Below are positions 23,751 to 35,893 of a DNA stretch of 64,000 bases, one piece after another (the stretch's first letter is position 1; the number at the start of each line of letters is the position of its first letter). Origin of the DNA: Todiramphus chloris collaris (Eukaryota > Chordata > Aves > Coraciiformes > Alcedinidae); contig JANVCC010000018.1 in the NCBI GenBank assembly GCA_025345505.1, positions 53,587,656 through 53,651,655 on the forward strand. The letters are read 5' to 3'. A program made the translations under genes and the position numbers. The notes below the pieces were generated by a model. It ran no database searches. It had not been told where the DNA came from and saw only the letters and a program-made list of their open reading frames with translations.

Positions 23751-26700
23751 TTATTTGTACTATAGAATCCATGCAGTTTCTTGCACTAGCGAATCCACAG
23801 ATGTATAGTAAGAGACCATTTCTGTCTTCCAGAAGCTTATTGTGTGTGCATCCTGCTATATTCTCTAGGATTTACTGTACAGAGATGAGTTTTGATTTTT
23901 TTTTTAAAGGAACTAGTTTAATAAAAAAATAAGTCCCTGTTGAGGGAGCAACAGTTTTATGATATAATCAAGCACCAAATTCAGAGCAGTGGAAACAAGT
24001 GCCTTCTTTCAAACCTTGTTAATTTTCTGCTAATCATGATTCAAATCCTTTTTTCTTGTCAGTAGTAACCCAGGTATACTGTACTGAATGTATGTGCCAG
24101 ATGAGCAAGTTGTCATTTTGTGGACCAGAATATGTAGCATTATCTTCTTGGCCTGCAACCAAAGATGCAGAGAAGTAAATTTGCATTCCTGAGTAGCTCT
24201 ATTAACTTCACACATGAGTGTGTATTTACAGCAAGTTCTATGGCATGCTCTTACATGTAGAATTATTCATATGTATAATTTTCTGCAAGGCTCCTAATGT
24301 TTGTATCACCAGTGATATGGATCACAGCCCTTCTAATGAGTAAGTGTATCAATTCTTATAAGAATTTTTATTTCACAACTAGTCAAAATCAAAAATAATA
24401 ATCCTTAATTTGAATTTTTCCTGACTCATATTTAGGTATGAAACTTGTTGCTACATGGAATGAAGGTTTTGTTTTTCATTTTTCAGGGGAAGGAAACTGA
24501 TTTTAGGGCTAAGAGGACCTAAGAAAAACTTAGTAGAGCTTAGAAAAGCAGTAATGAAATATGTAGTGAAAGGCAATAAAAATTTAATTGCCACAGAACA
24601 CCTGTCAGGACAGTTTTTTCTAGCCCAATACAGATGATACAAATTGAGTATCAACAGGTACAAAAAGAATTTAGGAAGCAATTTTTCCAGCTGAGAGTAT
24701 TAAAAGTATGAAATATCCCACCAGGCGCTAGGCTCAAGACAAAAGCATTGCGAACATCCAACGGAGCTATAGATACCTTAAAAAATGGGCCCCAGTAGAT
24801 TGTAGACATGTTGAGCATTGCCTTGAAATTCTCCATTTTGCAGACGTTCTGATTTATATCAGGATATGATGATTTCTTTAAGCAATTATATTTTAGGTGC
24901 AAGGCATGGTGATTTTTTTTCTTTTCAGAGGAGAAGTATGAAGGTTTATAATGCTCCAGTTCCTATAAAAATGAGAATTTTCACAAGCAATTAAAACACG
25001 ATCCAAAGGCAGAGTCTGAGCATAAACTATAAAGTGTCTAATATGAGATCACTGAGCATATGTTTTTATGAGCAATTAAGTATTAGCTTGGGATGAAAAG
25101 TTTTCTAAAAACACCTTCATTTCCTCAAAGCAGAAATAGTCCTCACAATTATCTTGTCTCAACTTTAGAAAACAGATGCTTCAAAGTGTGCTATTTCTTC
25201 CCAACTCCTGCAGCTGAAACTTTCATGGTTGCTTTGTCTTGTGTCACATGTGTGACCAGCTGAGGCAGACTCATGAATAATGAGCATTTTAACACTGTTA
25301 ATAAGTAAGAGGCACTTTCAGTGTAAGGGTAAAACAGGCCCTTTAGATGGAATGGAGTCAAGACAGTACTATCAGAAGCTTTTTGTATCTAGAAATTTTT
25401 TTATTAATTGAAAGTAACCAGGGGTCAGTGGTGGGAATGGCTCTAAAATGTATCCTGCTTTTGGAAGGACCCTGAACACAGCTGATTTGAGTGTCTGCTG
25501 GGAAGAGCTTTAGTCCATGTGCAGACACTCTTAATCACAAAGGATTTCTCTCCTGGTGCAGGTTTTGAACTCTGGCTTTTCACACCTCTCCAATTTTCCT
25601 ACTCACCAGCTTTGCCTAAGTCTAGATATAGTGGGTGAGCAGACAGTCAGAAGAAGCTTGAAAACTGCCTAATAGAAAAGCTATGCATGTTTTGCTAAGG
25701 ATTATATCCTAATTATTTATTATTCTTGATGCCTAGTATAATAACTTTAAGCCAGTACTCAGGCATTTCTGAATGTGGGCCATCTGAATCTGTCTGTGGA
25801 AAGCAGATATAATTTCATCACAGGAGCATTTCTGAGGAACTGCGTTCTCAGAAATGTTTTTTCTTTTTTCTTTTTTCCCTGGGATCACACATAATTTGTG
25901 AGTTATTCAGCTAATCAAAATGGTTTTTCTAAGACCGTAACTATTTGCATCCAGCAATGGTAATTTGTTCTTCCCCAGTTGATTAGATCTGTAGTCTTAC
26001 AGTGTTTGTGCTCACCCTGTTTCTGAAGGATGCTGAGTACCTGTGGTTTGATTGAAAGTTATTGCATCTCTCAGGAGTAAATTTAATTTGAGTGATACCC
26101 CCTATAATCCAGTGTGATATGTTGCATTAGAAAATAAAGCAATAACAGAGTATCTACAAGCCATTTTTTCAATTTTATTTGAGGAAAAGAAATCTTAGTA
26201 GAGAAAGCCATAGAAATAAACTGGTTTTTTTATTCTGTAACTAATACAGAAGTTCCTTGAATCTTGGGGGGGGAAGAAAAGAAAAGAATGAGGCATTGAC
26301 CATAAACAGCCTTTTGTCAGTTGTTAACAACTGGGATTGCTGGTTTGGTAGCAACCTTATTTCAGGTGAATGAGAAGGCAGAATTGTAAACAAAAGAAAA
26401 TGTTCGATCCCCCAAATGAAACGTGGGCTGATGACTACTATTTATAGCTATTCATAGCTTAGCCTCATTAATCCATTCTGGTTTTTTTTTTTCTGTAACA
26501 CTGACTAAGATAGAATGCTAATGCAATATTTCTCTGTGCTGTTTCTAAGTGTTCTGTTATATCTGAGACCTTACTCACTAACGTATATTTTTCTTTCCAA
26601 AAAGCTCACGTGGTTTTTACTTGAATCATGCCATGGAAAAGAATCGCTGCATTTCTTAAACTGTTAACAAATACTTTAAATGATGAAAACCTACTGAAGC

Positions 26701-27616
26701 CAGCAGGAAACACAATTCAGCAATTACACAGCAGCAGTAACCTGAACTTCTGATTTGGATTCAGTGGAAGAGTGTTCGTTATTGTAATGATAACTTTAAA
26801 GAAATACTTCATAATGCTTGCCTGTTTCTGACACACCTGAAGATTTGTCCATGGAGTTAGTCACCTGATGCTAAAAAAGCCCTGTGTACTCCAACCAAAT
26901 TTATTCTCTGTCTCAGATTCATATAAAACTATTTTTAATGATGTACTGGTGTGCCACACATTCTGGAGAAAGTAAGGTCATATTAGCTATGAAAAGAGTA
27001 CTATTTAGAGCTCAGTGAAAAGATGCAGAAAGAAGACTTACAATGCTGTCCATAATTTTGGAGATTTATAACTCAACTTGTTCAAGTTGAAGCTCTGACA
27101 GAAATTCCTTTGTTCTCAACATGATCCAGCCCATGTGTCTCTTTTCAGTTTGTGTCTGGACTGGTAGAAAATTATTATTATGAAATTTTTATTGTAAAGC
27201 TGTTTTATACATGATGTTTACTGCAAAATCTGAGTATTGTAAGACAACAAGATTTAAAAGGTACAAAGCTGGGTTTTCAACTGCTATTTCAGGTTCACAT
27301 TTTCAGAAGAGTTCAAAAGTCAACACTGCAGAATTTGTGTGGAAATACAGCCCTAGCATGACATGCTAAGATCTTTGGTATCCTGGTCTAACTGGACTGA
27401 GGACCAACAGTAATAAGGTCTGTTAGATGAGTTGTATCACTAAAAAATGATGTATTCTGCTGCCTACTGAAAGACCCGAATTTAATACTTCATTTACAGT
27501 AAGTGCATATGTAATGACTGTGTAAAATTTTGGATGAGATGTTGCTGAAAATAGTTTTTATTTTGTAACCATTTCTGATTTCAGAAATTGCAAAGAACTA
27601 GCTTGTCCACCTAGCT

Positions 27617-27730
27617 TAACCAATACATTTAGACACTTGAACTTTCTCAGAGCTTTTTGTTCAGGTGATCTCAGCACTCACCTGTGTTTGGTTCAATGCT
27701 ATAAAAGCTGCACCTTAAGAGCTTCAAGCT
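27617..27730 (+). promoter_or_regulatory. Promoter-like cluster: CCAAT, paired E-boxes, TATA box
   Basis: CCAAT lies at about 27620 and a canonical TATAAAAG near 27700. Between them are two inverted E-box words (CAGGTG and CACCTG, in TTCAGGTGATC and ACTCACCTGTG). The predicted start would be near 27730, inside a pyrimidine-rich leader (CTTTTGCTTCCTTCTCAG). The first downstream ATG opens only a short frame. This could be a small host promoter, a solitary LTR promoter (no TG...CA ends were recognised) or chance. Promoter words alone are weak evidence. Confidence 0.2.
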
Positions 27731-28570
27731 TTTGCTTCCTTCTCAGAGCTCTGCTCCACCAAAACACTTCATTTATTATAAATGTTCTCGTTTATTGGCC
27801 ATCACCATGCACTGGGGTAGTCGCACAGCTGCTGAAGGTATCTGACAGACAAGACCTAGTTAGAGGGTGGATCTGTCAGCAGGGTAGACAAGTCCAGCAT
27901 GACAGTTATTCATCAGGGTATGTTTAACATCAAACTGAGTCTTAATGAAGCACTGCAGAAAGCTGTTTGTTCATTTCAGAGAGTGAGGTTTTCTTAGCAT
28001 TTTTGGGAATAGGAATACCTTTAATAAATTTTGTATTTAGATGAAAACTTAATTTTCAGTTGAAATACAGTTTTGCTGGAAAACTTCCCCCAAGTAGAGA
28101 CTCCAGTGGACACTTCTATAACATTGCTGTCTGTGTCGGTAGGATAAGTTAAACTTCCTTGAATAAACAAAACCAAAACCTCAAGATGTCTTATGTCCCT
28201 AGGGAAACCTCTGGCTTCCTTAAGCATTCTGCAAATACCACAGATTCACACCAATTAAACTCATATTCTGTAACACTATTTTTAACCTATTTTCCTAGGA
28301 CACAATATTTTACTATGACTTGTATGTTTCTTTTGTTCTTTGAAGACCATCAGGAAGACTTGTCAGTGATTTACTTCACAAGCAAAGGAGAGTTAAGGCA
28401 GAAATTTTGCCTGATATGTAGATGGGATTATATCTCCTGATACAGGAGGTAGAGATGCAAATCTTCAATTATCAGGACTGTGCAATGTTGCTTCTAGAGG
28501 TTCATGACTTTAAAGTATGTCACCACATAGTTGTAGAGGATTAGTAAAAGGAGTTATCTTCTGCCTTATA

Positions 28571-28604
28571 TTATTGTTATTATTATTATTACTACTACTA
28601 CTAC
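28571..28604. repeat. Compound (TTA)n-(CTA)n microsatellite
   Basis: TTATTG, then four TTA-type units, changing to five ACT/CTA units, then A6. One trinucleotide array converting into another. Confidence 0.9.
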
Positions 28605-28828
28605 AAAAAATAATTTTGGGAAGGTTGATCCAGTAACTGAAAAAAACCCAGCCCTTTCAAAATGTGAAAAGTTTCAGAAAATTTAGAAGATTGATTTTTT
28701 CTGTGACATGGTTATATCAAAAATACATTATAAAACGCGGAGTTTGAAAGATAAATGTTGTTTTGGATTTCTCAGTCAGGGTGCATAGGTAGATAGCTGT
28801 AACTGTTGAATTAAATTTTGTAGCGCCT

Positions 28829-28856
28829 TTTTTTTTCTCCTTTTTTTTTTTTTTTG
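28829..28856. repeat. Poly-T tract with CTCC interruption
   Basis: About nine T, CTCC, then about fourteen T, followed by GTAACAG. No associated element recognised. Confidence 0.8.
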
Positions 28857-29925
28857 TAACAGCTAACATCAACTAAAGGTTGAAATAAGACACTTTCTAA
28901 TTTAGATTCACTTATATTAGCATGCAAAAAACTCTAATTAGCTATACGAAGAAAATAAATGAACCCTGAAGTCTAATCCAGATGGACAAGAAGGCCAAAG
29001 CCGATTTCAGGGAAAGTTCTGCTTCTCCTCCTGAGTTCAGGATTTGGTCTGGAGTAATGACAAAAATAAAATTTCTGGATCTGGTGAGGAATTTTGCTGA
29101 TATCTTTAAGTTCATGGAACCCATCTGTACATTAAATTAAAATACCAGTAATATTGCCCCTTAGGTTAGGACCTAAAATTCTGATTGCAATCCTCACAGA
29201 CCAACAGAGAAGCAACGCCTTTCTAAAATGTAGCCTGGCATTTTCTCAGTAAATATTCATGGTCTATGTGTTATCATCACTCATAATCCATGTTCTGAGA
29301 AGGGTCTCAATGTCATACAAGGTACCTGCTATTCACAAGTCAGGAAATGCAAACAGAAAGCTGGGCACAGTTCCTGAGGTGTGAACATGACCCAAGTAGT
29401 TGGCATGAAGTCAGTTTTTGCCTGCCTGAAGAAAACTTTGCTGGAATGTTGATTGCTGGAGAGTTAATTGAGTTATTAAAAACTAGTAGCAAAATCTAGA
29501 AAAATGGCTCTCAATTGTATCTGTGAGCTATAAATTGTAATGCCACTCATTAGTTACCTTCTGTGATGATGGAGGGACTAGAATAAAAATATGTTGAAAT
29601 GTTCAGCATGATCAGGTTATCTGTTCCATGAGGAAAACTTCAAGGTTTAAAGAGCTTTAAAATATGTATTTTTAAAAAAAGATAATTTGGAAAAATCAAT
29701 GAGAGAGAAAATCAGAAAACATTAAGAGCCCATGCTTTCTGCACAAGCTGCACTCCTGGTGTCATCTGGATTATTGCTATCAGGCATGGCAAAATTTTAA
29801 ATTACGCTTTTTCTCTTGGAAACTTTAGGGTCTTCAAGTTCTTTGCAAATTCACCTTGAGATTATTGGATGAGTAACAGAGAAACCCAGACACCTAATAT
29901 GGAGAACTGTGGTTTCAAGGAGAGG

Positions 29926-29940
29926 AAAAAAAAAAAAAAA
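29926..29940. repeat. Poly-A tract (A15)
   Basis: Fifteen A embedded in a purine run (AGAGG before, GAGGATGGGGGGG after). No retrogene body upstream. Confidence 0.85.
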
Positions 29941-32376
29941 GAGGATGGGGGGGTCATTAGAATTTGTGCCAAGAAATTTGCCATTACATTCCTTTTGTTT
30001 TCCTTTTAGTTTTACACATTTCCCTTTATTTTGGTAAGCAGCCTTAGTTATCTGGCTGTTTCATAGTTCAGTATGTGATATTTACTTTTGCTTTGAATAC
30101 AGATGTCCCTGAGAGTTACTGTTCATGCTCTAATTGTCTATTTAGAAACTGCATATGGCATTTTAATATGGAGACTCTGATCTCAGCTCTGAGAGTTAAA
30201 ATTTGTTTCTGGATCTTCCTTTAAAAGCATCTTTGCAATTGTGTCATTGTTTTAGTGAAATATTCAGTATCAAGCTTTGTTTCTCTATATTCTGTTTTTC
30301 ATATCTGTGAAAGCTTTTTTTTCTCTGTAGTAGTTGCAAAACTTTTATTCCCTCTACTCTTGCAGTCACACTGCCTTTCACATGCTCAAGATGTTACATG
30401 TAATTGGTAGCAGACAGCCTGTCTGAGTAAAATATGAGACAGTGGCAAGCCTGAAATATGCCTGTTGGAGCAGACAGAGCTATCACCTCGTCACTGCATT
30501 GGATGAGTTTTTTGCTGTGAACTAGAAGGTCTCCAAGGTGTGTAGCAGGGCTGACACATGCTGGAAGGAGCCCTGGTGGATGCAAAGGACTGGGGCACTT
30601 CCTGAGTGATTGGCATTGCTCTTTCATTCAGTTAATTCAGCCCCAGCTGCTCAGTTCTTTTAGATGGGATGCCAGCTCAGGCTGGCCCATCTTCTTTCAA
30701 TAGTGTAAGATTTCAACAAAAGAAACAGCACAAGCCAGGAGCCAGAATTATCTCCTGGAGCTGCTGGTGCTCTGCCATTCTGCAAGTGCCCCTTGAGAAC
30801 ATGGCAGGTTATTGGGATTTAGCAAGGGACAGGCAGCTCATGTTTTCAGTACTTTACTTTTCCAAGCGGAAGAGTCAGCAAATGAGTAGTCATGGAGGTG
30901 TCTATAAGTGGTAGATTTAGCAGGGACTTTGTGGTGGCTTTTCATGCTATAAGCAGAACAGGAGTCTGTATTTCAGTGCTGACTGAAGCAAGTGGGTGAT
31001 GTGCAATGTGCCAAAAAAGGAGGGAGAATTGAAGAAGAGAGGGGTGATAAGAGTGGAGAGGTTAAACAGTGAAGTCCTGTGGGTAAGATTGGACAGAACA
31101 TTGTTGCCACAGTTGAAGCAGAAGATGTTATATCTGTGGCAGTGTAAAATAAGAAGCATTTTTTGAAATGGAAACCCAGAGGTTAAATATATTATGCAGA
31201 AAACTATGGTACTTACACAGAGCTGGTAGCTATAGAGACACATTTAAACATTGTCAGAGGTTAAGACCTGGTAGGATACATAGGTGGAAAACAATCCTGA
31301 GGTGCAAACTTCAATGACAGTCAGGACGCATTATACTCTGCACAGGAAAAGGAGACTGTAGGTAACTTGGGTAAAGTTTATTTTAGCCATATTGAGCTTG
31401 GTTTATGCTGTTAATTGAGGCTGAATGTCTGTGTTCAGTTCAGAAGATCTAAAGCTGAGCACCATTATTGCTAATTAACCCCAGAACCTACACTTTTCTT
31501 GCCAAAGTACAAATTCAGATGTGCTGATACAGCAAGTTTCCATGCTTTGGAGCCACTTGATACGACACATTTGGTGCATGCAAGGGAAGCCAATTTGTTA
31601 CTGGCAGGTAACGTTTTTCAAATTTCCACAGGGTTTCACAGAAGATCATCCAGCAGTGACAGCTTGGAAACGGCTCTGTCTCAGTTTCCCTTGCTGCAGG
31701 GTTTTTGTGCCTCAGCCTGACAACCCCATGGAGGAAAGTGATGGAAGGTGGCTTGTTCCAGCAGACTTTCTATTGCTACAGCTAATTATCTGATTGAGCC
31801 AAGTGTAACTCTGTTGCTTATCAGAGACTATCTCAGAGGGCAGGGTGCTCCCCATCACTGAGAGATTTCACATATTAAACTTTGCACAGGCTCAAACTGT
31901 ACGCTGGGGAGAAATGTGTGTTATTTTTTCCTGTTGCCTTTTGATGCTTCTGCTGCATTGTGTTCCATGTTGGCTCATCTTCCTGCCCGTGGAAGAATAG
32001 GGTGAGGTGGAAAGCTGTGTGCTAGACTACGGGCAGTAACAAAAGAGGTAGGTCTGCCTGGGTCAGGAAGTGCTGCAAACACTGCCAGGCACCTCAAAAG
32101 TATATTAAAACCAGAATTATACTGGAGACACAATGTTGCTTGCCAGTTTTCCAACTACATTTCTTCCTTCTGTCTACCTAAGGGAATAGCAGATATAAAC
32201 CACCAGAATGGAAAGCTATAGTGGCAGTTATAGTGGCTGCTGTGATTTTGGCAGGGTCATGATCTGTTTTGCTGCAGCATGGTGCCATTTGGCATCAACT
32301 GCAGTAACAGCGTGATGGTGGTTATTTAGAAGGGGAAAGTTTCTCAGAGCTGTGGTGGAGTCTGGCTCTGCCAGAG

Positions 32377-32895
32377 TTGCCCCTAAGCTCCCTAAGGGTT
32401 AGACTGAAGCTTGAACTGCATGAAATGTTGATGCACGAGGGTGGGATGTCACCGTGCCTGCCAGTAACCCTGCCTGCGGATAACATGGGCAGCTGGAGAG
32501 ATCTGCTGAGGGACGTGTTTCAGAATCAAACTGCCTTCCTCACGCTCGGCTGTTTCCTCTCAAATGCTTGCTCTGAACAACTTTTCAGCCTGGCAGGTGC
32601 TGCCATCACTGACAGGCCTGTGCCTTCCCCGTGGGGAAATGCACTGACGCTGGCAGTCACCAAAATGAGCAAATGTTTTTGTGCAGTCACTGAAAGTGAG
32701 GGCACATGGCTCCTAGTAGCAGCAGGGCAGAGCAGGAGACAGGGGACCCTGGGCACTAATAATATGCATTTCATAATGTGCTACATGGAAAACAAAACTA
32801 AGTCAGCAGTGACAACAAAGCTGTCCAAAAGCTGCCTCCACAGTGAGCTGATTCTCACTTGGCTTCTGGAGATTATTTCATTTTTGTTGAGTTAG
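32377..32895 (+). other. Unassigned 172-codon open frame, longest of the window
   Basis: The longest stop-free ATG frame in the window lies in a locally G/C-richer patch (about 32.3-32.9 kb) with several CpGs. The translation starts MPLSSLRVRLKLELHEMLMH, contains a leucine- and serine-rich middle and a hydrophobic C-terminus (LILTWLLEIISFLLS). I recognise no domain, and no clear splice acceptor/donor pair frames it. An 82-codon frame runs antisense through the same patch, a sign that composition rather than selection may keep it open. It ends about 150 bases before the large CR1. It could be a lncRNA exon, a decayed retroelement or chance. I do not call it a gene. Confidence 0.2.
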
Positions 32896-33080
32896 TAACT
32901 GAGAGCCTCTGACAACTGTATGAAAGAAGAGAACAAACAGCATGTTCTTGGGACGTAAGCAGAATAAAAACAATCTTGCACCAAGTTTTTATCCTTCTCT
33001 TTTCTCCTGTTTCCTTTGCCATGAATATGAGACAATAATGTTTTAAGTCCACGGGACCTGATGAGATCCATCCACAGGTT

Positions 33081-33704
33081 TTGAGAGAACTGGTGGATGA
33101 AGTTGCTAAACCACTGTCCATGATATTTAAAAAGTCATGTCAGTCTGCTGAAGTTCCCACTGACTGTAAAAGGGGAAATATAACCTTCATTTTCAAAAAC
33201 GGAAAAAAGGAAGATCTAGGCAACTACAGGCCCATCAATCTCACCTCTGTGCCCTGCAAGATCATGGAGCAGATTCTCCTAAAGGCTCTGCTAAGGCATA
33301 TGGAAAATCAGGAGGTCATTGTTGGTAACAAACATGGCTTCACCAAGGGCAAATCGTGCCTGACAATTGCGGTGGTCTTTTATGATGGAGTTACAGCATT
33401 GGTGGATAAGGGAAGAGCAACTAACATCATCTACCTGGCATGCAAAGCCTTTGACACTGCCCTACATGATATCCTGGTCTCTAAATTGGAAAGACAAGGA
33501 TTGGATGGATGGACCACTCAGTGAATAAGAAATTGGTTCGATGGTTGCACACAAAGAGTTGTGGTCAATGGCTCAATGTTCAAGTGGAGACCAGTGACAA
33601 ATGGTGTTCCTCAGAGATTGGTACTGGGACTGGTGCTATTTAACATCTTTCTTGGTGGTATGGACAGTGTGATTGAGTGCACCCCCCACCCGACACCAAG
33701 CTAG
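33081..33704 (+). pseudogene. CR1 ORF2 reverse transcriptase fragment, broken
   Basis: Encodes part of the non-LTR reverse transcriptase that copies CR1 RNA onto nicked target DNA. Legible in order, counting from the Met at 33081: [10 protein letters not shown] (residues 48-57), HGFTKGKSC (85-93), [15 protein letters not shown] (118-132, motif A) and the DGWTTQ end, then a TGA at 33522-33524. The same frame goes on beyond the stop (IRNWFDG, VVVNGSMFKWRPVTNGVPQR) to TAG at 33702. In active relatives motif A reads YLDFCKAFD; here the catalytic Asp codon is gone by a net 3-base loss. The motif B PQG is PQR. The FADD motif C is replaced by a shortened CACCCCCCACCCGACACC segment. The enzyme cannot be functional. 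Confidence 0.92.
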
Positions 33705-33846
33705 TGACATGCTGGAGAGAACGGAAACCATTCAGAGGAACCTGGACAAACTGCCAATGTCATGAAGTTCAACAAGGTAAAGTGCAAGGTCCTGCAACTG
33801 GGCCAGGGCAATCCCAAGCACAAATACAGTCTGAGCAATAAGTGGA

Positions 33847-34176
33847 TTGAGAGCAGTCCTAAGGAGAAAGACCTGGGATGTGCTGATTGATGCAAAACTC
33901 AACATGAGCCATCAATATGAAAGTGCAGCCCAGGAAGCCAACCATGTCGTGGGCTGCATCAAAAGAAGCACGGCTACCAGGTTGAGGGAGGTGATCCTGC
34001 CACTCTATTTCATGCTAGTGAGACCCCAGCTGGAGTACTGTGTCCAGCTGTGGGACTCTTTATGCAAGAAGGACATGAAACTGTTGGAGTGGGTCCAGAG
34101 AAGAGCCATGAAAATGATCAGAGGGTTGGAACACTTCTACGAGGATGGGCTGGGGTTGTTCAGCCTGGACCATTGA
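33847..34176 (+). pseudogene. CR1 ORF2 C-terminal fragment
   Basis: An open 109-codon stretch downstream of the dead RT palm, in a different register from the RT fragment. It shows the CR1 C-terminal succession: [73 protein letters not shown] and the GLFSL block. It ends at a TGA where the family normally continues (FSLDH-stop). The change of frame between this piece and the RT fragment confirms at least one frameshift in 33705-33846. No function is expected. Confidence 0.92.
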
Positions 34177-34529
34177 AGGATCCAGGGAGACATTATTGTA
34201 GCCTACCAGTGTCTGAATTGGGGCCTGCAAGAAAGCTGGGAAGGGACTTTTTATGAGGGTTTGTGGTGATAGGATGAGTAATGGCTTCATACTGTAAAAG
34301 GGTAGATTCAGATTTAGAAATTAGGAAGAAGATTTTCACTATGGGAGTGGTGAGGCCCTGGAACACATTGCCCAGGAAGGCTGTAGATGCCTCAGCTCTG
34401 GATGTGTTCAAGACCAGGTTGGAGAGGGCTTTGAGCCACCAAGTCTAGTGGAATGTGTCCCTGACGATGGCAGGTGGTTTGGAACTAGGTGATTTTTAAG
34501 GTCCCTTCCAATCCAAACCATTCTATGAA

Positions 34530-35893
34530 GTACCTCTTTATGTGAAGAACTAGGTCTGACTGTTTCCATAGTTGTTCCATGATGTTTACATGTCACAACC
34601 CGCAGTCATCTCCTGCTCTTTTGAGAACATTTTGAGAATGCTTGGCAGACTAATTCTGGACGTTAGATTCTGATGGGAAGTAGGAGCTGGTGGAGCACAA
34701 TGGGGGTCCAACACCTCTCAGCATGATTAGAATCTCTGTATTTGAGATACTGACAGCATCTTTATCACGGCACTGCCTTACAGAACCTGTCTAGTACAAG
34801 CTCTCAAGGGTCATTTAAGAAACCCTACTTGTAGGCATTTTCTACTTGTAGGCATTTTCTGCTCAATAGCTGCCGGGTGCTTCCCCTGACATCAGTGACA
34901 TACCTGTTAATGGCTTCTGTAGAGGAATGACTGTTTGTCCTGTTTGTTGTTATCTGAAGACTAAATTCAGTAATATGATGGTGATAGCTCCATTAGCTAG
35001 TGCAGCCCTGGTACAGCTCTGACTGCTCAGGCCTCTGGCATTTCCACAGATCCGGAGCTGAATTCTAAGCTGGCTGTAGTTGGAAGTGCTGCGGTGCCAG
35101 GCACTGAGTTTTTATCCTAATACCTCTCACAAGTTTACTCTTCTCTTGCTACCTGTGCTTTAATTCTGGTTAACCTCACTCTGTCTTGCATCGGCTAAAA
35201 AATAAGACCTTTTTTCATATGGTCCTTTTCATATGCTATTTATTCCCAAAATCTAATTCCCAAGTCAATACGCTTCATGCAGATGGGGAAGCATTCTGTA
35301 CCTAAACTGGCGCAATCATGGGCAAATAACACATGGGTAAACTTCTCAAAAAGTATCAGTGTAGATGTACCATGGCTGCATGAATGTTGACAGGTTAATA
35401 AACAAGATAGGCTGCAGACTAAGCTTATACATAAATGTGAAGGTGGTATTCATCCTGCCCTGCTCTTAGGATGTGCACCTGTGTTCTCATTCTGCCTTTT
35501 AGAGTACTGATATTTCATCTTTAATAAATCAAAGGCAGCTTTTTCTTGCTTGCGTGCTCTCTGAAGGAGAGGATATCAAGTCATACCCTAAGCAGTTTTG
35601 ACACAGAGATAATGTCTGGTGAAAAGTGCTAACGGTAGTCTTTTATTTACAGATGTGTTTAGAAATCAGCAAGGTAATGAGTTTATCTTCCCTCTTCCTC
35701 AAAGGAGGAAAATAAGATGAGCGGCAGATTATCCTTTCATCCTCTAGCTCCAAAGGAGGCTGGTTTCCTGTCATTCCCTTGAAGAAACTCCTTTACACTT
35801 GTCTAGCCAGGACAGTTTCTAACATGCCTCTTTTGTTATGCCTGGGCACCCTGGTGACTTGGCTGACATTGATATGAGTGTTTCTCTTTCCAG
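34530..35893. other. Unrecognised non-coding sequence
   Basis: No element or gene recognised. It contains a perfect 17-bp tandem duplication at 34825-34858 and only short open frames. Confidence 0.5.
34825..34858. repeat. Perfect 17-bp tandem duplication
   Basis: CTACTTGTAGGCATTTT occurs twice without a mismatch, followed by CT. The perfect identity suggests a recent event. Confidence 0.95.

Larger units (their letters stand above)
16961..33042. other. Long unrecognised A/T-rich region
   Basis: About 16 kb without a recognised transposon. The items listed separately inside it are short repeats, one exon-like segment (17845), a promoter-like cluster (about 27.6-27.7 kb) and a 172-codon open frame (32377). 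Homopolymers, (TA)n and (TTTTA)n-type tracts are frequent. The 157/122-codon open frames near 19.5-20.2 kb lie on opposite strands over the same bases, carry no recognised motif, and are left out as genes. Confidence 0.45.
33043..34529 (+). mobile_element. CR1 LINE, about 1.5 kb, forward, 5' truncated, inactive
   Basis: The largest element of the window. It begins inside ORF2 upstream of the reverse transcriptase (TTTTAAGTCCACGGGACC...) and runs through RT fingers, palm and thumb, the C-terminal region and the 3' UTR. It ends with CCATTCTATGA at 34519-34529, a single octamer left. Multiple lesions are visible: an in-frame stop at 33522, loss of the motif A aspartate, collapse of the motif C region near 33680-33700 and further frameshifts before 33847. 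Roughly a third of the full 4.5-kb element is present. There is no evidence of transcription. The region 3' of the octamer (from 34530) returns to unrecognised sequence. Confidence 0.97.
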
